From DSXH01 sp020724325 (GTDB lineage: Bacteria > Bacteroidota > Ignavibacteria > Ignavibacteriales > Melioribacteraceae), in contig JBFLYW010000011.1 in NCBI GenBank assembly GCA_040756515.1, positions 1 to 64,000 of the forward strand: DNA of 64,000 bases, in the 5' to 3' direction. This document shows, piece after piece, positions 44,072-52,760 of the stretch. Every line of letters starts with the position of its first letter. The first letter of the stretch is position 1. Under the pieces are notes generated by a model. It had not been told where the DNA came from, ran no database searches, and worked only from the letters and a program-made list of their open reading frames with translations. A program made the position numbers and the translations under genes.

Positions 44072-44641
44072 ATGAGAAAAGTAATTGCAGCAATAAACAT
44101 GACGCTTGATGGGTTTTGCGACCATACTGCCGGACTTGTTGCTGATGAAGAACTGCATTATCATTATGCAGAACTCTTGAATAATACAGGAGTTATATTA
44201 TATGGACGAACAACCTACCAACTCATGCAATTTTGGCAAACATTATTGAAAAACCCTTCTGAAGAAAAATCAATGAATGACTTTGCAGTTTCAATAGACA
44301 AAATTGAAAAACTCGTTTTCTCAAACACAATAAAAGACACGGGCTGGAACACTGCTAAACTTGCGAAAAGACCACTTAACGAAGAAGTTTTGGAACTAAA
44401 ACAAAAATCAGGGAAAGATATTTTTGTTGGAAGCAGGAGTTTGATTATTCAACTTTTGAATAGTAATCTTATTGACGAATTTCAAATTTGTATCCATCCC
44501 GTCATAGAAGGAAAAGGTCTGCGGTTGTTTGACCAAATAAATCATAAGATTGTTTTCAAACTTGTTAAGACAAAATCCCTGAATTCAGGTGCAACAGTTT
44601 TTTACTATGAACCGACATCAGAAAAAACAACGAGCCGCTAA
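44072..44641 (+). CDS. dihydrofolate-reductase/RibD C-domain family protein (cassette 4)
   Basis: A 189-residue member of the RibD_C/DHFR-like NADPH-dependent reductase family. N-terminal MRKVIAAINMTLDGFCDHT, ILYGRTTYQLM, and C-terminal IFVGSRSLIIQLLNSNLIDE, HPVIEGKGLRLF are the usual family runs. Such proteins are often annotated as dihydrofolate reductase, but true DHFR activity is not implied. The stop codon lies inside the left end of attC-like site 4, as is usual for cassette genes. Confidence 0.88.
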   Translation: MRKVIAAINMTLDGFCDHTAGLVADEELHYHYAELLNNTGVILYGRTTYQLMQFWQTLLKNPSEEKSMNDFAVSIDKIEKLVFSNTIKDTGWNTAKLAKRPLNEEVLELKQKSGKDIFVGSRSLIIQLLNSNLIDEFQICIHPVIEGKGLRLFDQINHKIVFKLVKTKSLNSGATVFYYEPTSEKTTSR

Positions 44642-44768
44642 CATCATATTGACATTAGTGAGGCGGACAGATATAAACTCAACATTTGTTCTTCTATTGG
44701 GCATTTGTGCTAATGTTGAGCTGACGTTTTTCGTATGCCCCGTCATCGCTAATACGCAAACCGTTACC
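44637..44768 (+). other. attC-like site 4
   Basis: Left end GCTAAC (44637-44642) overlaps the stop codon of the preceding gene. The right end GTTACC (44763-44768) is preceded by GCAAACC, as at site 2. A perfect CTCAACATT/AATGTTGAG hairpin sits in the middle. 132 bp. Confidence 0.65.
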
Positions 44769-44791
44769 ACCAAACAGATTAAGTGAAAAAA

Positions 44792-45190
44792 ATGGCGAAG
44801 ACAAAAATTCCGGATGAGATCAAAGAGAAGGCAAAGAAGATAATTGCTGATTTCAATTTTAGGGAATATAAAGGGAAATCGGGAATAGAATACTATGCAA
44901 TCTTCAAAGGTGACCACCTATACTTAAATCGAAAAGAAGGTCGAAAAGACGGCCCAATTGCAAGACTCAAATATAACGGCAGGATTGATAACTGGGGATT
45001 CGCAATTTTCAAATGGAGCACTGAACGTTATGATCCTGATGTATTCTATTTTCCAGGGCAACAACATCTTAATGGAACCATCCAAGGGGCTTTAAAGGCA
45101 GGAAACGAAGCCTATCCTCCAAGTTTGGAATCTTATCTTGAAGAAATGTCAGAGTATTTGAAGCAAATTTTGCGAAATAAAATTTATTGA
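44792..45190 (+). CDS. unknown soluble protein (cassette 5)
   Basis: A 132-residue protein (135 if GTG at 44783 is used) without signal peptide or membrane segment. It is rich in Lys, Tyr and Trp (WGFAIFKWSTERYDPDVF, YLEEMSEYLKQILRN). It starts 24 bp after attC-like site 4. I do not recognise the family. It is probably real, given its length, context and lack of competing frames. Confidence 0.65.
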   Translation: MAKTKIPDEIKEKAKKIIADFNFREYKGKSGIEYYAIFKGDHLYLNRKEGRKDGPIARLKYNGRIDNWGFAIFKWSTERYDPDVFYFPGQQHLNGTIQGALKAGNEAYPPSLESYLEEMSEYLKQILRNKIY

Positions 45191-45193
45191 AAA

Positions 45194-45301
45194 ATGAGTG
45201 AAGGAAAATATTGTTTTAATGATGGTACAGAAAATGATTCCGATTTATTACGCAAACCAAATTTATGTTTAGTATGTCAAAAAGGATTCAGTTCCGAATG
45301 A
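45194..45301 (+). CDS. possible 35-residue Cys-containing ORF
   Basis: Starts 3 bp after the cassette-5 stop and reads MSEGKYCFNDGTENDSDL, then CLVCQKGFSSE. The CLVC pair looks zinc-binding. No ribosome site is clear. It may be a fragment of a larger gene or chance. The remaining bases to 45454 hold only a weak GGACCGTTGTGAGC sequence that could be a ruined attC end. Confidence 0.25.
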   Translation: MSEGKYCFNDGTENDSDLLRKPNLCLVCQKGFSSE

Positions 45302-45454
45302 AGCAATGAGATGTAATTAAAATCGAATGGATCAAAAATAAAGCAGTGATTTTAAATTTCTTGCATTTGAAAAGAAAAGTGAAAAATAACATCAGTGTGC
45401 AGGCGGACCGTTGTGAGCAATGTTAATAAAACACAAATTTTATAGGATAATAAA

Positions 45455-46093
45455 ATGAAAAAAGGAATTTTGATTTGCTGGATTTTCGCCTTAATAACAA
45501 ATTTATTTGCACAAAATAAAGAGTCAATTGTGTTAAACCCGCCTAGTAAGGATAGAGGAAAAACTGTTATTAATGCTTTGTCGCAGAGAGCATCGGTAAG
45601 AGAATTTGATACAACAAGAATTTCGCATCAAGATATGTCAGATTTGCTGTGGGCTGCAAATGGAATTAACCGTCCAGAGACTGGAATGAGAACAGCATCA
45701 TCAGCAATGAATTCACAAGATATTGACATATTTATTTTTATAGAAAACGGGATTTATATTTATAATGCTCAACAGCATATTCTTGAATTAGTTGTAAATG
45801 GGGATAATCGGAAAATATTTTCGAGACAAGAAACTGATTCACACCCGCCATTAATTTGTCTGTTGGTTTCTGACATATCTCGTTTTAGCCGGGGAGAAAA
45901 TACACAAAAGTTAGAATGGGCAGCTATAGATGCCGGCATAGTTGCACAGAATATCTTACTATTTTGTACTTCAATAGACATGGTTGGTCGACCCCGGGCA
46001 GGAATGAATAAAAAAATTATAAAGGTGTTGTTAAGTTTAAATGAAACACAGTACCCATTGCTTAACATTCCCATATCATATAAGAAAGATTAA
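45455..46093 (+). CDS. secreted nitroreductase-fold (SagB/ThcOx-like) protein (cassette 6)
   Basis: A 212-residue flavoprotein-like oxidoreductase with an N-terminal signal peptide (MKKGILICWIFALITNLFAQ). Nitroreductase features are RASVREFDT (FMN-phosphate binding Arg), LLWAANGINR, and the C-terminal EWAAIDAGIVAQNILLFC and GRPRAG-type loop. Export of this fold is common in Bacteroidota. An attC-like sequence with a less regular left end follows (about 46098-46256). Confidence 0.82.
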   Translation: MKKGILICWIFALITNLFAQNKESIVLNPPSKDRGKTVINALSQRASVREFDTTRISHQDMSDLLWAANGINRPETGMRTASSAMNSQDIDIFIFIENGIYIYNAQQHILELVVNGDNRKIFSRQETDSHPPLICLLVSDISRFSRGENTQKLEWAAIDAGIVAQNILLFCTSIDMVGRPRAGMNKKIIKVLLSLNETQYPLLNIPISYKKD

Positions 46094-46097
46094 ACAC

Positions 46098-46256
46098 AGC
46101 GTACAACACGCAATATTAAAAAATGGAAAACCATCGTTTTGTGCTTATAATGCTAAAAGAGTTTTTTCGAATGAAGAAATGAAAAATGTTAATGAGCTAA
46201 TAATTGGATTTACCTCGTCTCTGTTATTAACAGTAAATTGGATTTGCTACGTTAGC
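46098..46256 (+). other. attC-like site 6 (weak)
   Basis: Left GTACAACACGCAA and right TTTGCTACGTTAGC pair imperfectly, and the right end is a good GTTAGC (46251-46256). The spacer of about 130 bases is AT-rich and includes fragments of reading frame, so the site is longer and less regular than sites 1-4. It would be the array's last site. Confidence 0.45.
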
Positions 46257-46563
46257 AACATTAACATCTGAACCTTATTGACCTGGTAATTGTATGGATT
46301 TCCCCAACGCCAATCTCCTTAAATACTATAGTCAAAGACTTATAAATTTGACAAAAATCCATCGGAAATTCTTTTACATTCAAGATTTATTCTTCTTTAT
46401 AAGTCTCTGACATACAAGCAGGATTTTCTTCCTACTTATTTTCCTCCTAATTTTTTGACAACATTTTCTCTACTGCCTATTTACAACATTAATTACTAAA
46501 CGGATTTAGACAGATTTTTTATTTGTCCCGTTTGCGTGATAAGACAGTCTAAATTATAAGAAT
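46257..46563. other. gene-free stretch after the array
   Basis: About 307 AT-rich bases between the last attC-like sequence and the TlpA-like gene's end. No ORF of note, no hairpin plus T-run, and no member of the dispersed repeats were seen here. Confidence 0.6.
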
Positions 46564-47076
46564 TTATTTCCTTTTTGCTTTCTCTAATTCCTTTTTAAAA
46601 TCCTCATAAGTTTTTTTTCCTTCAAGAAAAGAGATCTTCTTACCATTCTTATCATAAATAAAAGTTGCAGGTAAGGCGCCATTCCAATTCTTATCAAGTA
46701 AGTTAATCAGTTCTTCGTCACTTTCAATACCGTTAACATAAGAAACAAACTTAGCCTTCTGGGATTTCAAAAACGGAATTATATGCGATTCAACTTCCTC
46801 AGGAAAATCAACGCTGATGCCTATAAAGTCAACATCCTTTAATTCCTCTGCCAGCTTATTTATTGCTGGAAATTCTTCTCTGCAAGGTACACACCAGGTT
46901 GCCCAAAAATTTAAGAAAAGTGGTTTTCCTTTTCGTTCTTTAATAATTTTTGTCAACATTTCCCTTGTAATTGTGTCAACAACAATTTTATCACCTTGCT
47001 TTTGTTTCTCCGCTGCAGAAACAGAGCTTTGCATTAAAATAATAATAGCAGGTAAGGTTAAGAATAATTTTCTCAT
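46564..47076 (-). CDS. secreted TlpA-family thiol-disulfide reductase
   Basis: An exported thioredoxin-fold protein of 170 residues. A signal peptide (MRKLFLTLPAIIILMQSSVSA) precedes a TlpA/ResA-like domain with NFWATWCVPCREEFP (redox C-x-x-C) and the conserved ATFIYDKNG cis-Pro region. It probably reduces disulfides in the periplasm. The gene starts 4 bp after the stop of the redoxin gene upstream, so the two form an operon. Confidence 0.9.
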   Translation of the reverse strand: MRKLFLTLPAIIILMQSSVSAAEKQKQGDKIVVDTITREMLTKIIKERKGKPLFLNFWATWCVPCREEFPAINKLAEELKDVDFIGISVDFPEEVESHIIPFLKSQKAKFVSYVNGIESDEELINLLDKNWNGALPATFIYDKNGKKISFLEGKKTYEDFKKELEKAKRK

Positions 47077-47080
47077 GTCA

Positions 47081-47650
47081 CTAACTTACCCTTTTAATTG
47101 TGCATCCGAATGCTTTTGTTTTTTTGTTCGATACCGATTGACCGCCAAGTATTTCATCAAGAGCTTTGCGGAGGTCTTTCGTCTTAATATCACTCTGTTT
47201 TCTGGAGTCGTCAATTCTTCCGTGATATAAAACTTCGAAACTGCCGTTTAAAACATATACTTCCGGTGTAACAGACGCGGCAAATTTATCCGCTATAACA
47301 TTTTTTTCGTCCTTTAATATTGGGAACTGAAGATTATTATCTTTTGAATGCTGTTTAATTTCTTCCACGCTTTCTTGTTTATTGGAATTAATGCCAATGA
47401 AAGCAATTCCCTTATCTTTGTAATCATTATAAACTTCTGCCATTCTGGAATTGTAATCGTTGGAAATTGGGCATTGAGTAGCAACAAAAATAATTACAAT
47501 TGCTTTAGAAGTTTTGAAATCGCTAAGCTGAAGTTCTTTTCCATTATAATCTTTCAGCTTGAAATTTTCTACTTTGGTTACATCGCCGGCAAATAGAAGT
47601 GATGATAGAGATAGCAGTGCGGCAAAAAATAATTTATTCAGTTTATTCAT
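47081..47650 (-). CDS. secreted redoxin-domain protein
   Basis: A 189-residue thioredoxin-fold protein with signal peptide (LFFAALLSLSSLLFAGDV). The active-site region is VATQCPISNDYN: one Cys followed by P, the peroxiredoxin/redoxin (AhpC-TSA) arrangement, with no CxxC. FIGINSNKQESVEEIKQH and TPEVYVLN follow. AGGAGA lies well placed before the ATG. It is the first gene of the pair with the TlpA-like protein. Confidence 0.85.
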   Translation of the reverse strand: MNKLNKLFFAALLSLSSLLFAGDVTKVENFKLKDYNGKELQLSDFKTSKAIVIIFVATQCPISNDYNSRMAEVYNDYKDKGIAFIGINSNKQESVEEIKQHSKDNNLQFPILKDEKNVIADKFAASVTPEVYVLNGSFEVLYHGRIDDSRKQSDIKTKDLRKALDEILGGQSVSNKKTKAFGCTIKRVS

Positions 47651-47824
47651 TTATTTTCTCCTGATTTTTTTGATGGATGTTGTGCAAAGATATTTATCAA
47701 GCGTCTATTTTGTCAAACATATTCATAAAAATAAAGTTCCATAATTATGCCCTGAACTTTTGCTAATTTTTGAACCAATTAAGAAATAGAATCGTTAATA
47801 AATAAAGATTGAGAATCTGCTAAA

Positions 47825-49291
47825 ATGAAAAAATGTTTATTAACGGTTATTGCCTGGGTTTTGTTTGTATCAGGGTGCAAACCGAGCAGGGCACAATTAC
47901 AAATTATTCCAGCATTTTCAAACTTAGTTTTTGAACAACCGGTTGATATTCAAAATGCCGGCGACGGTTCCAACAGGCTATTTGTAATATCGCAGCCTGG
48001 CATTATCTATGTTTTCCAGAATAATGATAATACATCTACAAAAAAAGTATTCCTCGATATTCGGGATAAAGTATTATTCGGCGGCGAACAAGGATTACTG
48101 GGCTTGGCTTTCCATCCAGATTATAAAACTAATGGTTATTTCTATATCAACTATACCACAAGCAATCCGCGCAGAAGTGTTGTTTCCAGGTTTAAAGTAA
48201 GTAATAACGACCCTAATACTGCTGATAGGAACAGTGAGTTAGTACTGTTAACGGTTGAGCAGCCTTATTCAAACCATAACGGCGGACAAACATCTTTTGG
48301 TCCGGATGGTTATCTCTACATATCATTTGGTGATGGAGGTTCAGCCGGCGATCCGCAAAATAATTCGCAAAATTTGAGATCATTACTTGGCAAAATACTT
48401 AGAATTAATGTCAACATTACTTCGCCTGGATTAAATTACAGCATCCCCGACGATAACCCATTAAAGGGAAATACAAACGGACTAAAGGAAGAAATCTACG
48501 CTTGGGGATTAAGAAACGTCTGGAGGTTTAGTTTTAATCCGGCAGATTCAAAATTATGGGCAGCAGATGTAGGGCAGAATGCCTGGGAAGAAATTAACAT
48601 TATTGAGAAAGGGAGGAATTACGGCTGGCGAATTATGGAAGGGAACCATTGTTTTAATCCTTCTACAGATTGTAACACGGCAAATTTAACTTTACCCATT
48701 TGGGAATATGGTCATAATAACCAGGGCGGTTATTCTGTTACCGGAGGCTATGTGTACCATGGTTCTTTGTTACCCGAGTTAAAAGGGAAATATATATATG
48801 GAGATTTTGTTTCCGGTAGGATCTGGTCGCTTTATTTAAGGAATAATAGAGCGTACAACGAACTTCTCTTTTCAAGTAATCACAATATTTCAACTTTTGG
48901 AGTAGACGAACAAGGTGAATTGTATTTTGCAAATTATAATACCGGCAGACTTTATAAATTTAGAAGCGCAGCAACAAAAGTGGGCAGTAGTTGGTTGCCC
49001 GAGGCATATAGGTTATATCAGAATTATCCTAATCCATTCAATTCATCAACAAAAATAAGTTTTGAAATACCGGAAGAAAGTTTTGTAGAACTAAAAATAT
49101 TTGATGTGATAGGTAAAGAAATTTCTAATCTAGTTAATGGAGTAAAACCAGCTGGATTTTTCTCGGTTGATTTTAACACATCCGGCAACGAAATTACAAG
49201 CGGAATTTATTTCTATACATTGATCGTTACTGGTTTGACGGGTATGGGTATTAAATTTATGCAGACCAATAAATCAATTTTCCTTAAATAG
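47825..49291 (+). CDS. PQQ-type sugar dehydrogenase with type IX secretion domain
   Basis: A 488-residue secreted protein. Residues about 40-385 form a soluble aldose/glucose-dehydrogenase beta-propeller (GLLGLAFHPDYKTNGYFYI, SNHNGGQTSFGPDGYLYISF, WGLRNVWRFSFNP). The last 90 residues are a Por-secretion-type sorting domain (YRLYQNYPNPFNSSTKISFE). The N-terminus shows a Cys in VSGCKPS, so lipid attachment at the signal peptide is also possible. Actual PQQ use is inferred from the family. Confidence 0.88.
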   Translation: MKKCLLTVIAWVLFVSGCKPSRAQLQIIPAFSNLVFEQPVDIQNAGDGSNRLFVISQPGIIYVFQNNDNTSTKKVFLDIRDKVLFGGEQGLLGLAFHPDYKTNGYFYINYTTSNPRRSVVSRFKVSNNDPNTADRNSELVLLTVEQPYSNHNGGQTSFGPDGYLYISFGDGGSAGDPQNNSQNLRSLLGKILRINVNITSPGLNYSIPDDNPLKGNTNGLKEEIYAWGLRNVWRFSFNPADSKLWAADVGQNAWEEINIIEKGRNYGWRIMEGNHCFNPSTDCNTANLTLPIWEYGHNNQGGYSVTGGYVYHGSLLPELKGKYIYGDFVSGRIWSLYLRNNRAYNELLFSSNHNISTFGVDEQGELYFANYNTGRLYKFRSAATKVGSSWLPEAYRLYQNYPNPFNSSTKISFEIPEESFVELKIFDVIGKEISNLVNGVKPAGFFSVDFNTSGNEITSGIYFYTLIVTGLTGMGIKFMQTNKSIFLK

Positions 49292-49663
49292 GTTAATTAT
49301 TGTATAGAAAAATTGCGGTGTTATTACTGTTAAAGAACAGTGAATTACTTCTCTTTCTGCTGCCAATGACTGCAATTAGACTAATAGCAATAGACTTCTG
49401 ATAAATTCAGAAACGTCACTTCGAATCCCGCAAAGCCGGATGAGAAATGTTATTTCGAGGGATCCCGACTTGTCGGGAGACCGAGAAATGACGTGCGATA
49501 TTTTTTATAGGTTACAGCAAATTCATATTCTTTAAATTATCCAGACCTTAGCAATTTCCCGTTACTTAATAATTATTTAGTTGATCTCTCCATAAAATTA
49601 TTTCACAATTCAAAACATAATAATTACCTTTACGTGTAAAAAATTTTTTGTGGATTAGGATTT
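49292..49663. other. gene-free gap with a partial dispersed repeat
   Basis: Holds copy E of the hairpin repeat (about 49399-49500) and otherwise AT-rich sequence without an ORF. The unoccupied part probably carries the promoter of the next gene, but no clear box was identified. Confidence 0.6.
49399..49500 (-). repeat. dispersed modular hairpin repeat, partial copy E
   Basis: Reverse-oriented fragment with AATTCAGAAACGTCACTTCG, ATCCCGCAAAGCCGGAT, GAAATGTTATTTCGA and the hairpin ATCCCGACTTGTCGGGA. The ACCTTGAAGGT and ATACCGAC modules are missing, so it is a shortened copy. Confidence 0.75.
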
Positions 49664-50161
49664 ATGACAACTTTTGAATACTCGTTTTTTGCAAAGCTAA
49701 TCTATAGATACGGAAATATTATTGCCACGTTTTTTCTTTCTATTCATTTGATAACATCAGTAATAATAATGTTCGAGAAGTGGTATTTTGTTTTTTTTGC
49801 GTTAATAAATGGATTTTTCATTTTCATAATTAACAAATATTTTATAAAGACTTACAGACTTTTCCCATTTAAGATAGAGGCAGACAATGAAAAGTTAGTT
49901 TGCCATAATTTTCTGATGAGTAAAAAAGAAATCAAAATTAATCATTCCGATATCGAAAATATTACAGGAGGAATATTCAGTGGATTTCCGACAAGACCAA
50001 TTTATATTTATGATGGAGAGCAGAAAATAACAATAGGATTTTATTCACACGTTGGGAAATTTCAGAATTTACTAACAGTCATTTTAAAAAATATACCGCA
50101 GCCTTTATATAACCGATTGCTTGAGGGCATGAAAGAAATGAGAGTCGAAAGAAAAAAATAA
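49664..50161 (+). CDS. unknown membrane protein
   Basis: A 165-residue protein with two N-terminal hydrophobic helices (about 18-36 and 40-60). A cytoplasmic or periplasmic beta-rich domain of the bacterial PH-like kind follows (VCHNFLMSKKEIKINHSDIE, GFYSHVGKFQNLL). I do not recognise a named family. The gene ends at a bidirectional terminator shared with HU. Confidence 0.65.
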   Translation: MTTFEYSFFAKLIYRYGNIIATFFLSIHLITSVIIMFEKWYFVFFALINGFFIFIINKYFIKTYRLFPFKIEADNEKLVCHNFLMSKKEIKINHSDIENITGGIFSGFPTRPIYIYDGEQKITIGFYSHVGKFQNLLTVILKNIPQPLYNRLLEGMKEMRVERKK

Positions 50162-50186
50162 GCCCATCGAAATCAATGGGCTTTTT
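50160..50186. terminator. bidirectional rho-independent terminator
   Basis: A perfect 8-bp stem AAGCCCAT (50160-50167) with ATGGGCTT (50176-50183) around an 8-base loop. On the plus strand it is followed by T residues. On the minus strand the stem is followed by ATTTTTTTC. It lies between the convergent 49664-50161 gene and the HU gene and can serve both. Confidence 0.88.
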
Positions 50187-50194
50187 TATACACC

Positions 50195-50479
50195 TTATGC
50201 CTTGTAAACTAAGATAGCATCTTTAGCTTGTTTAGCAATTCTGAATTTTACAACCTTCTTAGCTGGAATAGTAATAGTTTCGCCCGTTTTAGGATTTCTG
50301 CCCTGTCGAGCTTTTCTATCAACCAAAACTAATTTTCCTAATCCAGGAATAACGAATGACTTTTTAGCTTCTTTGTAGGCGAGTTTAACGAATTCGCCCA
50401 TGAATTCCCCGGCTACTTTTTTTGACACACCGGTTTTTGTTGCAAGATGAGCTAGAATTTGGCCTTTTGTCATTGCCAT
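50195..50479 (-). CDS. HU-family DNA-binding protein
   Basis: A 94-residue nucleoid protein. It has the HU/IHF fold signature: N-terminal helices MTKGQILAHLATKTGVSKK, then the DNA-binding arm RKARQGRNPKTGETITIPAK with the conserved NP. It acts as a small dimer that bends DNA. The gene is monocistronic and ends at the bidirectional terminator. Confidence 0.95.
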   Translation of the reverse strand: MAMTKGQILAHLATKTGVSKKVAGEFMGEFVKLAYKEAKKSFVIPGLGKLVLVDRKARQGRNPKTGETITIPAKKVVKFRIAKQAKDAILVYKA

Positions 50480-50693
50480 GATGTAACCCCTATTTTTATT
50501 GGATGTAAATTCAAGCGAAATTTAGCACTTTTTTATTTGAAAACAAACAGTTTTTGTCTTTTTTATTTAGCTATTGACTTACATAACAATGGTAGATTAA
50601 GCAATATTTATACGGTTATTATGAATATCTCTTTTTATTCTTTTATCAATCAGGAATTAAAACTATTTTAGCAAAAAATTTTTAAGATACTTA

Positions 50694-52718
50694 ATGAAAA
50701 AACTTTTTCTAGCAGTAATATTTTTTATTTCACTGCTAAATTTATTTTCTCAACAGGAAAAAATTCAAAGAAAAGAATCTAGTCAATTTGGTAACGACAC
50801 AATTAAAACCGGATTGATTTCTTTATCAGAAAAAAATATTAACGCTGATACAGCAAAAACCAAACAGCAAGAAAAATTACTTCCCCTAAAACATAATAAC
50901 CTTTTAACGAGTTACGAAAATGTTTTAAGAGGAACCGACTTCCATAAATTGGATATGCGCTATACTGGCGATTACTTTGCATATATTCCGTTTGGATTTG
51001 TGAGAGATTTTGGATCCATAGGTCAACCTAACGAAATTGTTTTATTCGGAAATGGCTTTGGAAATTCGTCCTACTTAATGAACGGCATTAGCATTAATAA
51101 CCGTCTTGCTAACTCTCTGGATCTTAATCTCTTCCAATCCGAAAGCATTGATTCAATTGAAACTATTCCATTGCCGCAAGGTTTTTTGTTCAACGAAATG
51201 AATAATCCTGTTACAATAAATTTTTTTTCAAGGGATTTTGTTACTTCAAAACCATATACGCGTATTAGATTTTATCAAGCGCCTAACGAAGAAGGTTTTT
51301 TCGACGGTATATTCAGTTCTAATATAAGCCGAAGATTAAGCTTATTTACAGAATTAACTCATCAAAGCACTGACCCGCGATTCAAAAACTCTGATTATGG
51401 AATGTGGGCTGGAAGCATACGGCTGCGGTACCTCCTCAACAAAGTTTTTAACGTAATTTGTAGTTACAGCTATTTTCAGAGTAATGTTCAATTAAATGGA
51501 GGCGTTGATGTAGATAGTATTAAACTAACTAGTCCGTCTGTCCAGGTAGATGAAATATTGTTCAGCACAATTCGAGCACCGGTAAATTATCTTGATAGAT
51601 ATCAAAAAGTTTCGAGCAATAACCTAAATATCAAATTACTGGCAAGCTTAATAGACAATACGCCCACCGACTTATCATTTTATTATCAATCATCACTAAC
51701 TGAATTCAGGCAAAACGAGTATACAGATTCTGTGGTATCAAAACGGTATTGGGATTGGTCTAAGCGTGTTGAAAAAATACTTCGCGATAACAAGTTTAGT
51801 ACATACGGCGCTAAACTCTCTCAAAAATTTGAAACCGGCTTATTAAATATATACTCTGAAGCGCTTTATGAAAACACTTTATTAAATACACCGTTGATAA
51901 AGAGGAGTGATAGAATTGATATTTTTTCTGCATTAGTAAAAGCAAGCTTTCAACTGAAAAGTGAACTACAAAAGTTTCTTCCATCCGTCTTTGGCAAATT
52001 TTTGAGTTACAATGGTAATAGTTATTTAGGTGCCGGGGCAGACTTATCCTGGTTTATTGATGAAAACTTTTTAATCTACCTGGGTTTTTCTAAATATCAA
52101 AAACCATCCAATCACTTAATAATTTCCTCTGAAAAAAAAGATGAATTGGATTACAGAATTATAGAAACAAAACTAAATTATAAAAATTCGTCGCTGAATA
52201 TTTCAACAGGTTATTTTCTACAAGAACTTACAAGTAATGTCCGCCATTACAAGACACTGCAAGGAATAAATTTAAAATTCGATTGGCATCCTTGGAAATT
52301 ATTACTAAGCACAAATACAAGTTATTATTTTATACAAAAAGAGAAAGATAATTTTCCATTACCCGATTTCACTTCAACCGGAGGGTTATATTATGTTGAC
52401 ACATTATTTAATTCCAACCTAAACCTGAAAACGGGTATAAACTACCGGCTTACTGGAAACCGCGGTTATCAGTTTGTCAATTTTGAAACGTTCGAAATAA
52501 CAAGATGGATCAGTTTCGGAGGAGGTATCATCCTTCCCTCTGTTGATGTTAAGCCCTCAGTACAATTCGATTTCTTTTTAGCAGGAAAAATTCAGAATGC
52601 TGCCACTGTCTATTTTGTTTTTGAAAACTTACTAAATGAGAAATATTACATTGTTCCATACTATCCTAAACAGGAAAGAGGAGTTCGATTGGGAGTTTCC
52701 TGGGAATTTGTTGACTAG
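50694..52718 (+). CDS. outer-membrane plug/barrel protein (TonB-receptor-like)
   Basis: A 674-residue exported protein. A signal peptide (MKKLFLAVIFFISLLNLFSQ) is followed by a plug-like region (NEIVLFGNGFGNSSYLMNGI, SIETIPLPQGFLFNE) and a beta-barrel ending in GVRLGVSWEFVD. No carboxypeptidase-like regulatory domain is present. It resembles TonB-dependent receptors without a canonical TonB box. It may serve the GH13 enzyme encoded 42 bp downstream, possibly in one operon. Confidence 0.75.
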   Translation: MKKLFLAVIFFISLLNLFSQQEKIQRKESSQFGNDTIKTGLISLSEKNINADTAKTKQQEKLLPLKHNNLLTSYENVLRGTDFHKLDMRYTGDYFAYIPFGFVRDFGSIGQPNEIVLFGNGFGNSSYLMNGISINNRLANSLDLNLFQSESIDSIETIPLPQGFLFNEMNNPVTINFFSRDFVTSKPYTRIRFYQAPNEEGFFDGIFSSNISRRLSLFTELTHQSTDPRFKNSDYGMWAGSIRLRYLLNKVFNVICSYSYFQSNVQLNGGVDVDSIKLTSPSVQVDEILFSTIRAPVNYLDRYQKVSSNNLNIKLLASLIDNTPTDLSFYYQSSLTEFRQNEYTDSVVSKRYWDWSKRVEKILRDNKFSTYGAKLSQKFETGLLNIYSEALYENTLLNTPLIKRSDRIDIFSALVKASFQLKSELQKFLPSVFGKFLSYNGNSYLGAGADLSWFIDENFLIYLGFSKYQKPSNHLIISSEKKDELDYRIIETKLNYKNSSLNISTGYFLQELTSNVRHYKTLQGINLKFDWHPWKLLLSTNTSYYFIQKEKDNFPLPDFTSTGGLYYVDTLFNSNLNLKTGINYRLTGNRGYQFVNFETFEITRWISFGGGIILPSVDVKPSVQFDFFLAGKIQNAATVYFVFENLLNEKYYIVPYYPKQERGVRLGVSWEFVD

Positions 52719-52760
52719 ATACTTTTCCAATCTAAAAATTTATATCAAGGTATATCAACC

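Larger units (their letters stand above)
38615..46270 (+). mobile_element. decayed integron-like cassette array
   Basis: A tyrosine-recombinase pseudogene on the minus strand (38615-39121) faces a run of genes all on the plus strand from 39254 to 46093. At least four of the gene boundaries hold long imperfect hairpins with GCTAAC-like left ends and GTTAGC-like right ends, three of the latter preceded by CAAAC. The cargo genes are functionally unrelated and lack evident shared promoters. This is the architecture of an integron with intI opposed to its cassettes. Whether the recombinase was a true IntI cannot be settled, because the part holding the IntI-specific insert is missing. Confidence 0.65.

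Noticed and set aside
46041..46271. 76-residue plus-strand ORF after the nitroreductase-like gene
   Set aside because: It overlaps the end of the real gene in another frame and runs through the weak attC-like site 6.
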